This document shows positions 1 through 5,673 of a DNA stretch of 5,673 nt, piece by piece. The notes under the pieces were generated by a model, which saw nothing but the letters and a program-made list of their open reading frames with translations, was not told the DNA's origin and made no database searches. The translations under genes and the position numbers were made by a program. This stretch comes from Thermoplasmata archaeon (GTDB lineage Archaea > Thermoplasmatota > Thermoplasmata > Thermoplasmatales > Thermoplasmataceae), in NCBI GenBank assembly GCA_021790415.1, contig JAJYDZ010000137.1, positions 1 to 5,673 of the forward strand, read 5' to 3'. Numbering within the stretch: position 1 is the stretch's first letter; the number at the start of each line of letters is the position of its first letter.

Positions 1-5
1 TCTAA

Positions 6-2867
6 GAAGATAAGAAAGTTATTAGAGACGCTGAAACATACTATTTTGTCAAGAGTGCAAGCGACACCAAGAGTTCTGGAGAATTCTATTCGCTGAAATC
101 CCAGGCAATGATACAATTCGGCTTGTTATCCATGTCGTCAATTCTGCAAGGAAATCAAACTATTCTCGCTTTTATGGATTCGATTGATGCTGTGAGTCTT
201 CTCCAGCGACAGACTGAGGATGCATACAATGATCCAAATAAAAGGCTCCATTACTTTAGGCTCGATGGCCTTACATCTGGCAATTCAGGTTACGGTCAGA
301 ATGTATGTGCGGGGTTCGACCCAGGAACATGTCAAGTCAACTGTTCAATTTACGAATCAGGAGAATGCTGGAACATACTGCGAAGTTCTCTAGGGGTTAC
401 GACCCCTCCACGCATTTCAATCAACTCAGTATGGGCCTCTGCCCTCCCAGATAGAGCCACACTTGGCAACTCCCAATTCATATTCTCGACTTCGGAACTT
501 GAGCTAGGAATCGATTTACAACATGTTGAACAACTAGTTCAGTATGGGGCTCCTTACACGATCTTTAATTATCTCCAAAGAAAGGGGAGAGCAGGAAGAA
601 CTCCAGGCAGCAGGCCCAGCTTTTATTTTATCTTAGGAGACAAATCTAATGATTTTGTATATTTTTCTCACGGACGGAACATACTAAGCAAAGCCTATAG
701 GCTACCTCTCAATACTGAAAACCGGGTCGTCAAAGAAATACATCGAATTTTGAATGAAACATACGATGATGGAATAACTGAATATCACAGAATTCCTGTT
801 CAGTCAGTTCCTCTAAATTACGTTATAATATTTATATCATCATGGTATGCAGTTCTTGGCAAGATTTCTACCGATTTTTCAAACTTTTTGTTTACTAGTC
901 TTAACATAAATGTTCCAACAATTGAATCTATAACGGATTACACAGGGATGAGAGATTTCAAAGGAGAAAAGAAAGCTGCAATAGACCAGTTACTGGCAGC
1001 TAAACAAGATGAACTGAATGGTCTCCTTATTAATGGTCTCTCTCCGTTGCATTATTTGGAACAGAGCAAACAAGATCTTCTATCTAAAATCGATTCTTCT
1101 ACTCTCTCTCAAAGTGAGAAAGATGGTATGAAGAGATCCGTAGAGCTAGCTGTTGGTGCAGTAATAACTGATATTGAAACGCCCATAACACAGAGGAATG
1201 CTACAACAGAAAGAGGACATCAAGTTGATCTTCTTCAGCTCCTTAATGGAATTGTAACACGGTATTTAGGTACGAATTTAGGAGCTTCTTCTTCAAGATT
1301 TTATCAAGCCGTGTACGGAGTAGCTACGCTTCAGCAAACATTGGTTGATGGTCAGCGAAGAATAAGAGAGTTGTTCTTTTTGATCCAGGCTTTGAACGAA
1401 CTCAAAGAGGCAGTAAATAGAACACTATCATCAGAAGTAATAAAATACATATTTAGGGCTCAACATTTTTATGATATGTCTGCCCAGGGTTCATCATTCA
1501 CTGTATTTTCCGCTCCTCCATCGCCGTTGCCTCCTACCAATTATTTCTCTACTTCTTCTAGAGAAGTTTTGGTGTTCCCTGCAAGGGGTACTTCTAGGGG
1601 AGAGGCGAAAGACATTAAGGAAGTTATTTACAAGTACTTTCCATTTCGCCTTAACGAAGTCGGTTCTCCAGGGTCCAAGATACTTGTACAGCCAAGAGTA
1701 GAAGAGAATAATGGTAACTATCTATTCAACCCACTTGAATATTTGGATGGATTACTTTTCCAGACTCAATCTCTACTGAATCCAGTGCTTTTACCTTTAA
1801 GTGCCGAAACAGAGTTGATAAGAGATGACGGGGTCAATGGGATAGTTTCATTCTGCGAACAATGTTTCATTCTACAGGACTTCACCAGAGACATTTGCAG
1901 AGAATGTGGGCAGAGAGTTGCAAAGGTTAGAGCTTATGCATCTCCCGTTGTTGAAGTGAGAGTGAATGAAATGGGAAGGATTTCTTTCCCCGTAAAAGGC
2001 ATGAAATATGGAACATCTACAGATGTGATGGTTACTCTGAACGGAGTCGAGCTAAATTTGCGCTATCAATACTATGACCAAGCTCATGGAAGTTATATGC
2101 CTTCTCGCAAAAGTGAGATATATCCAATTAATGCTTCTATACCATACGGATACTTGGCGAACACTCACTCTATTGAAATTCAAATCTCTCAGCAAAAAAT
2201 CAATGACTTAATGTCGAATTTTAGGAATTTAAATCAAAATAGAGAAGTTACCAAGAGAGATATCCTTCACACCCTTGCTCATCTCTGGGTAAAAACTATT
2301 TCAATAAGTACTGGAATAACGGATGAATACTTTGCATATCGCATTAATGATAACGATCAGGAGCCGTCGATCTTAATAAGTGAGTTTCAGGAAGGAGGAG
2401 CAGGCTATCTTGAGATTTTTACTGAATTAATTAGCGGATCTACAAATGATGTTTTGGACAATTTGCGCAGACTGACGAACTGTGAGGAACACAACAAAAT
2501 ATCAACAAACGTAGTCACTCAGCGTATATACAACGAAATGCAGACCTTGAACTTTGTTTCTGCATTCAAGCTATCCAAGAAGGATGAGATTGTTCAAGAA
2601 ATTAGCAAGCATCTTAATCTGCCTGATGGAGAAGTCATAGATCATTTCCCGACTTGTTATGACGGCTGTCCTTACTGTATAGGGCTGTCAGTATGTGAGC
2701 AAGGTGTTGAGGAACAGTTTGATGTTTTAAGTCTCCAGATAGCACAGGCTTATGTCAATTCTTTAGTAGTTAACACTAACGATCCGGGGAAAGCCTCATC
2801 AATGGTAGCAAGTGGAGGAATAATGGTAAGTTCTGGAGGAGGATCATACGGAATCTTTCTTCTATAA
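6..2867 (+). CDS. SF2 helicase with DUF1998/MrfA-type zinc domain, DpdJ/DrmA-like, N-terminally incomplete
   Basis: This is the C-terminal part of a large ATP-dependent nucleic-acid helicase. The first ATG is at 108 (919 residues from there), but helicase-like sequence (ETYYFVKSASD) continues upstream to an in-frame TAA at 3-5 with no ATG, GTG or TTG between, so 108 is unlikely to be the true start. Residues below count from 108. Seen: TILAFMDSID (18-27), typical of the start of RecA domain 2; four cysteines (67, 75, 79, 87) ending in GECW, a probable zinc insertion; motif V region FSTSELELGIDL (126-137); motif VI QRKGRAGR (157-164); a long, partly helical middle; a zinc ribbon CxxC-x10-CxxC (583-600); and a DUF1998/MrfA-like end with HTLAHLW (721-727), EFQEGGAGYLEIF (759-771) and cysteines 850, 854, 857, 863. 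Motifs I-III are not in the window. DpdJ of deazaguanine islands and DrmA of DISARM share this architecture and a PLD partner. The DpdJ/DrmA choice is inference; the helicase and DUF1998 calls are firm. The last 20 or so residues look unlike conserved sequence and may be a frame artefact. Confidence 0.85.
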   Translation, partial: EDKKVIRDAETYYFVKSASDTKSSGEFYSLKSQAMIQFGLLSMSSILQGNQTILAFMDSIDAVSLLQRQTEDAYNDPNKRLHYFRLDGLTSGNSGYGQNVCAGFDPGTCQVNCSIYESGECWNILRSSLGVTTPPRISINSVWASALPDRATLGNSQFIFSTSELELGIDLQHVEQLVQYGAPYTIFNYLQRKGRAGRTPGSRPSFYFILGDKSNDFVYFSHGRNILSKAYRLPLNTENRVVKEIHRILNETYDDGITEYHRIPVQSVPLNYVIIFISSWYAVLGKISTDFSNFLFTSLNINVPTIESITDYTGMRDFKGEKKAAIDQLLAAKQDELNGLLINGLSPLHYLEQSKQDLLSKIDSSTLSQSEKDGMKRSVELAVGAVITDIETPITQRNATTERGHQVDLLQLLNGIVTRYLGTNLGASSSRFYQAVYGVATLQQTLVDGQRRIRELFFLIQALNELKEAVNRTLSSEVIKYIFRAQHFYDMSAQGSSFTVFSAPPSPLPPTNYFSTSSREVLVFPARGTSRGEAKDIKEVIYKYFPFRLNEVGSPGSKILVQPRVEENNGNYLFNPLEYLDGLLFQTQSLLNPVLLPLSAETELIRDDGVNGIVSFCEQCFILQDFTRDICRECGQRVAKVRAYASPVVEVRVNEMGRISFPVKGMKYGTSTDVMVTLNGVELNLRYQYYDQAHGSYMPSRKSEIYPINASIPYGYLANTHSIEIQISQQKINDLMSNFRNLNQNREVTKRDILHTLAHLWVKTISISTGITDEYFAYRINDNDQEPSILISEFQEGGAGYLEIFTELISGSTNDVLDNLRRLTNCEEHNKISTNVVTQRIYNEMQTLNFVSAFKLSKKDEIVQEISKHLNLPDGEVIDHFPTCYDGCPYCIGLSVCEQGVEEQFDVLSLQIAQAYVNSLVVNTNDPGKASSMVASGGIMVSSGGGSYGIFLL
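2814..2825 (+). promoter_or_regulatory. Shine-Dalgarno GGAGG plus ATG, candidate start of the PLD gene
   Basis: GGAGG at 2814-2818 is followed by a four-base spacer and ATG at 2823. This is the best translation start near the PLD gene, at the place where that domain should begin. The ATG is in the helicase frame and runs only 14 codons to the TAA at 2865. A +1 shift within 2826-2864 would join it to the PLD frame. The site could instead be chance sequence within the helicase 3' end. Confidence 0.45.
2826..2867 (+). other. Helicase/PLD frame junction with GGA repeat (indel or +1 recoding site)
   Basis: The helicase frame ends at TAA 2865-2867. The PLD frame, shifted +1, opens after TAA 2827-2829, so both are open across about 35 bases. 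Within the overlap lies GGAGGAGGATC (2835-2845), a low-complexity GGA run that also resembles the archaeal anti-Shine-Dalgarno complement. One inserted base in this run would explain why neither gene has a clean end or start. The final codons before the stop are CTT CTA TAA followed by G. A programmed +1 shift is conceivable but nothing here proves it. Confidence 0.4.
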
Positions 2868-3300
2868 GGGAAAAGACCTTGTACAGATTATTCCCGAGAT
2901 TTATTCCTTAGCAAGTCCAGGAAAGACAATTTACGTTTTCTCCCCATGGTTAAATATTCACGTACCTCTAGTAATCCCTTGGAAAAGAGTTGATAGAGAA
3001 ATTTCCTTTATTACTCTCATAATTTCAGAAAGACAACGAGGAGTAAATAGTGTTTTCTACGTGAGTAATATGGCAAAAGGCGAAATAGAAACACAAAAGT
3101 CTTCGGCAGATTTAACCAAGCTTGGATTTTCTGTGAAGGTGATCGAGAATTTGCATACTAAGGCAGTTATTGGAGACGTGTTGATGTACCAAGGCAGCGC
3201 AAATATAACTTACAGTGGTCTTTATAGCAACATCGAGTCTGTGACACTTATGGCAATAAATAATCAGGAAGAGGTATTAAGGAGAGTGTTTACTCAGTAA
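2830..3300 (+). CDS. Single-HKD phospholipase D-family protein, DpdK/DrmC-like
   Basis: This frame encodes a small PLD-superfamily protein of 156 residues counted from the first codon after the upstream stop. Family members act as phosphodiesterases, often nucleases, and single-HKD forms normally dimerise to build one active site. Seen: a first strand TIYVFSPWLN (33-42), then the catalytic motif with His109, Lys111 and Asp116 in HxK-x4-D spacing, and QGSANITYSGLYSNIES (121-137), the GSxN block with a conserved Asn/Glu. The catalytic set looks intact. No ATG, GTG or TTG occurs before GTG 3061, and starting there would delete the core first strand, so I reject it; the start is probably ATG 2823 reached through a frame change. 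It directly follows the helicase and ends two bases before the next ATG, so it is likely one transcript. DpdK and DISARM DrmC are both PLD proteins paired with such helicases. The PLD call is firm; the subfamily is inference. Confidence 0.75.
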   Translation, partial: VLEEDHTESFFYKGKDLVQIIPEIYSLASPGKTIYVFSPWLNIHVPLVIPWKRVDREISFITLIISERQRGVNSVFYVSNMAKGEIETQKSSADLTKLGFSVKVIENLHTKAVIGDVLMYQGSANITYSGLYSNIESVTLMAINNQEEVLRRVFTQ

Positions 3301-3302
3301 AT

Positions 3303-4505
3303 ATGGAAGGTATGGTATTGTCCTACGAATTGATACATCTTATTGATTCTCCATTCCGCTCAAGGAAGTCAAAATACTTCACCGTTTTTGGTACTGAGCG
3401 AATCTTTGATCTACTAGTATCTAACAAGTTTTACCCGACTCTCTTACCAACTAGTGGAAATCTCATTTCTTTGACTGTTACCACTGAGAACTTAGAGAGC
3501 AAGTTTGACCAAATTCAAACCTATTACAACAAATTAGTAATTGCGAATCTCGCTGCAACTAGCGAGCAGGACAACTTTGTCACTCATGGAAAATTTTCTA
3601 TATATGATGTCTCAGACAATATCTATGGAATATATCTTGAATGCCTCAATTTTAACATAATTGCTAACCCTCCATTAGTAATTCAAAGGGAGGTTGATGG
3701 AAAAAAGCACAACGAAATCATAGGAGCTAATAGACACTTTCAATGGGCAAATTACTCTCGCTATGGTAAGGAATTGATAGATGCAACCTTTAATATCATT
3801 TTTGTAAACTTTCCAAGAGGAAATATCCGTTATGGAGTGCATACAGATATTAATTTTAAAGGTCAAACAATTCCAGCTGTTTCAGTATTTGGTAAAATGT
3901 TGGTGAAAGGCGAAAATGATATCTATTCATTTGAATTTATAAGGCTTTTGTTTGATGTTTCGTTATTTAATGAAATCTCAAAGAACGATTTGCAAGCCTG
4001 TGTACTACAGGTCTATACTTTATATAATTTGAAGTACGAAGGCACGGATATCCCGCCGATCAATTTCGTAACTGCAGCTATTCCTTTTTTCGGTTCGTTT
4101 GAAGAATTGGTCCCCTTCTGTTGTAATTCGTTTACCGATCTCGGTTTATTCAGAACATGCGTCATTGAGAAGAGGATTTTGGAAAAATTAAGAATGCAAG
4201 CAGTGGAAGGATCGCCAGAATTCGATAAGGATGTTTATGTCAAGAGCCGAATTCACACTCTTCACGAACACTACGACGTTTACGAATTCTCGATATTAAG
4301 GACGGATTCGGTTTTAAAATTCATTCGAGGAGCCATTTCTATTGATTCTGGGAAGTCGCTTCTTGAATCTTTGTTATCTTCTGATAATGTTCACGATAGC
4401 TTGGAACAACTTTTGGTTCAACTCAAGAGTAGTTCCTTCATCGGAGGCACTCTTGTCCATCCAAATTTAAGAAAGGTGATACAGGAATCCTTTCAAGGAA
4501 GGTGA
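3303..4505 (+). CDS. Uncharacterised 400-residue protein in a Dpd-like locus
   Basis: I do not recognise this protein. It starts at ATG 3303, two bases after the PLD stop; a second ATG at 3312 is an alternative. No Shine-Dalgarno lies at normal spacing for 3303 (GGAGAG at 3281-3286 is about 16 bases away), so translational coupling to the PLD gene is likely. The product looks soluble, with no signal peptide, convincing membrane segment, Walker motif, zinc cluster or nuclease motif that I can see. The first two thirds read as alternating strands with many aromatic residues (for example FNIIFVNFPRGNIRYGVHTD, 163-182). The stretch from about residue 285 onward looks more helical, with a leucine-rich part at 350-375. 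A Cys-Cys pair sits at 273-274. Its place between a PLD protein and a DpdA-like transglycosylase suggests a role in the same modification or restriction system, perhaps as an accessory or recognition subunit; this is inference from position only. The uninterrupted 400-codon frame supports a real gene. Confidence 0.8.
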   Translation: MEGMVLSYELIHLIDSPFRSRKSKYFTVFGTERIFDLLVSNKFYPTLLPTSGNLISLTVTTENLESKFDQIQTYYNKLVIANLAATSEQDNFVTHGKFSIYDVSDNIYGIYLECLNFNIIANPPLVIQREVDGKKHNEIIGANRHFQWANYSRYGKELIDATFNIIFVNFPRGNIRYGVHTDINFKGQTIPAVSVFGKMLVKGENDIYSFEFIRLLFDVSLFNEISKNDLQACVLQVYTLYNLKYEGTDIPPINFVTAAIPFFGSFEELVPFCCNSFTDLGLFRTCVIEKRILEKLRMQAVEGSPEFDKDVYVKSRIHTLHEHYDVYEFSILRTDSVLKFIRGAISIDSGKSLLESLLSSDNVHDSLEQLLVQLKSSSFIGGTLVHPNLRKVIQESFQGR

Positions 4506-4508
4506 GAG

Positions 4509-4520
4509 AAAATATATAAG
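4509..4520 (+). promoter_or_regulatory. Archaeal TATA box with purine-rich BRE, leaderless promoter
   Basis: TATATAAG (4513-4520) is preceded by a purine-rich GAGAGAAAA stretch (4504-4512) that fits a BRE. The box is centred about 25 bases before the ATG at 4541, which is where archaeal transcription starts relative to TATA, so the mRNA probably begins at or next to the ATG. No GGAGG or GGTG motif lies between, as expected for a leaderless message. The DpdA-like gene can therefore be expressed apart from the helicase/PLD genes. Confidence 0.6.
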
Positions 4521-4540
4521 CTCACAGGAACTCAGATAAC

Positions 4541-5665
4541 ATGACCGTGATTCCTATCTTTGTCGCAGACAGGCCATTTTCCTTGAAAATACTAGAAGGA
4601 CTGATAAATTATAGAGATCAATTTGGAATTCTTTCACATGCCTTCACTTCCGATAACTTCAAGAAGAAGTTTAGGGAATTTCCATTGACTACGATCAAGA
4701 TAGGTGATTCTGGAATTTTCCAGGGGAAAGAGGTAAGCTACGAACAACTATTTCAGCAATATCTGAAGATGGGGGCCAGTTACGGTATAATAAAGGACTA
4801 TTACAGGGATCCAGTAAGGACTCTCAAAAGTGCAAAAGTGGCAATCAAAGCATATCGAAATGGTGGCTATGATAAGTATTTCAAACTTGTGGGAGTGGCA
4901 CACGGGAACTCGTCCGGTGAATACCTCCGAAGCTACTCTAGGCAAAAAATAATTGGTTATGAAATGATTGCGATTGGGGGCCTTCTTGACAAAGTTGAAA
5001 ATCACGTAAGGCTAGTTAAAGTGAAACGTGAAGATTTATTGAATGATACCTTAAACAGGCTCAGGAAGAAGTATCCAAGCGACAAGATATTCCCCCTAGG
5101 GACATTTAACAGATCTAGAATAAGCTTCTTCAGCAGTATAGGTGTCTGGGGTTCTGATTATAAAGGATGGATATTTAGATACGATCTGGAGGAGAGTCAT
5201 TTGAAAAATAACAGAATGGAACAGACTCGAAACTATATAGAGACAAAGATATTTCCGATGCTGTTTAAAGAAAGATTGCTTATACTTTCGTGTTCGGCGA
5301 CTAAGAAGGTGGGAACGGGCAAAGCAATCGATATCTACGATGGGCCCGCTTTCAGAGTTGTCAGGAAGTATCTTACCAAAAGCGATGGCTTGGACGTTAG
5401 AATAATCTCTGCTAAATATGGTATAATTAGCAAAGATACCCCAATAGAGTATTACGACGAAAAACTCACTCTGGGTAAAGCAGCCAAACTCAGAGTTAGG
5501 TATTCAAGGGAGATAAATACATTGCAGTCAACTTATAAAGATATAATGATATTCGGTAGCCGCACATATCAGTCAGTATTCAAAAATGCAGAAATAAAGA
5601 GAACAACTGGTAAAATAGGGGAACAGCTATCTCAATTAAGGGAGTGGCTCTATTCAGGAAAATAG
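4541..5665 (+). CDS. dpdA-like: DpdA-like TGT-fold protein with C-terminal DUF6884-like domain
   Basis: This 374-residue protein is probably a DNA-acting relative of tRNA-guanine transglycosylase, which exchanges guanine for a 7-deazaguanine such as preQ0. Seen: GDSGIFQG (55-62) matching the TGT motif DSGGFQ with catalytic Asp56; YGIIKD with Asp86; VGVAHGNS (117-124) in the place of the TGT VQG loop; and GYEMIAIGGLL (139-149) matching the GYaIGGL substrate pocket. The later motif, usually FDS, reads SFFSSIGVW (195-203) with no Asp, so one catalytic residue seems missing. The only cysteine is 251, so the TGT zinc site is absent, as is a PUA tRNA-binding domain; this argues against a tRNA enzyme. 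From about 244 a second domain carries CSATKK (251-256), IYDGPAFR (265-272), IISAKYG (288-294) and EYYDEKLT (303-310), typical of DUF6884, which is found fused to DpdA-like proteins. The start follows a TATA box at leaderless spacing. The TGT-fold call is strong and DpdA is likely; activity is uncertain. Confidence 0.8.
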   Translation: MTVIPIFVADRPFSLKILEGLINYRDQFGILSHAFTSDNFKKKFREFPLTTIKIGDSGIFQGKEVSYEQLFQQYLKMGASYGIIKDYYRDPVRTLKSAKVAIKAYRNGGYDKYFKLVGVAHGNSSGEYLRSYSRQKIIGYEMIAIGGLLDKVENHVRLVKVKREDLLNDTLNRLRKKYPSDKIFPLGTFNRSRISFFSSIGVWGSDYKGWIFRYDLEESHLKNNRMEQTRNYIETKIFPMLFKERLLILSCSATKKVGTGKAIDIYDGPAFRVVRKYLTKSDGLDVRIISAKYGIISKDTPIEYYDEKLTLGKAAKLRVRYSREINTLQSTYKDIMIFGSRTYQSVFKNAEIKRTTGKIGEQLSQLREWLYSGK

Positions 5666-5673
5666 ATTTTATA

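Noticed and set aside
1471..1701. 76-codon open frame inside the helicase gene
   Set aside because: It lies in another frame wholly within strongly supported helicase coding sequence and shows no recognisable motif; a shadow.
3061..3300. PLD gene starting at GTG 3061
   Set aside because: It would keep only the HKD half and drop the conserved first strand (YVFSPWLN) encoded upstream in the same frame, and it has no ribosome site at normal spacing.
6..3300. Standard DISARM locus
   Set aside because: The helicase/PLD pair fits, but no DrmB or DISARM methyltransferase is visible and the neighbouring gene is DpdA-like.
3675..3866. Minus-strand 63-codon open frame
   Set aside because: It is antisense to the 400-residue protein with no promoter or ribosome site; a shadow.
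4748..5005. Minus-strand 85-codon open frame
   Set aside because: It is antisense to the conserved TGT motifs of the DpdA-like gene; a shadow.
4541..5665. Ordinary tRNA-guanine or archaeosine transglycosylase
   Set aside because: The protein is too short, has no zinc cysteines and no PUA domain, carries a DUF6884-like tail, and sits beside helicase and PLD genes.
5666..5673. ATTTTATA at the right edge as a TATA box or terminator
   Set aside because: Only eight bases follow the stop codon before the window ends, too few to support either call.

Overview
The window looks archaeal. A purine-rich stretch running into a TATATAAG box sits about 26 bases upstream of the ATG at 4541 and no Shine-Dalgarno sequence lies between them, which is the layout of an archaeal TATA/BRE promoter driving a leaderless mRNA. 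Arginine codons are mostly AGA/AGG, isoleucine ATA is common, and the base composition looks moderately AT-rich by eye. A Thermoplasmata-type or similar archaeon would fit, but the lineage is inference and I cannot fix it. All supportable genes are on the + strand, with almost no intergenic space.

Layout: (i) 6-2867, the C-terminal part of a large SF2 helicase. It has the second RecA domain with motifs V and VI, a four-cysteine insertion, a zinc ribbon and a C-terminal DUF1998/MrfA-type zinc domain. The first RecA domain lies outside the window or is separated by an in-frame stop at 3-5. (ii) 2830-3300, a small single-HKD phospholipase D-family protein whose frame has no normal start codon. 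A well-placed ribosome site and ATG (2814-2825) lie just upstream but in the helicase frame, so a +1 shift is needed to join them. (iii) 3303-4505, a 400-residue protein I do not recognise. (iv) 4541-5665, a TGT-like base-exchange protein of the DpdA type fused to a C-terminal DUF6884-like domain, with its own promoter.

Taken together this resembles an archaeal version of a 7-deazaguanine DNA-modification (Dpd) island. The DpdA-like protein would insert a preQ0-type base into DNA, while the helicase plus PLD pair resembles DpdJ/DpdK (and DISARM DrmA/DrmC) and would process or restrict DNA lacking the mark. Archaea already make preQ0 for archaeosine in tRNA, so the precursor need not be encoded here. 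No DpdB, DpdC, methylase or preQ0 pathway gene is visible in this window.

Two things limit the reading. The helicase reading frame is interrupted at the left edge and the helicase/PLD junction needs a frame change, so sequencing indels, gene decay or recoding must be separated. The DpdA-like protein also appears to lack one of the two catalytic aspartates and the zinc site of tRNA-guanine transglycosylases.
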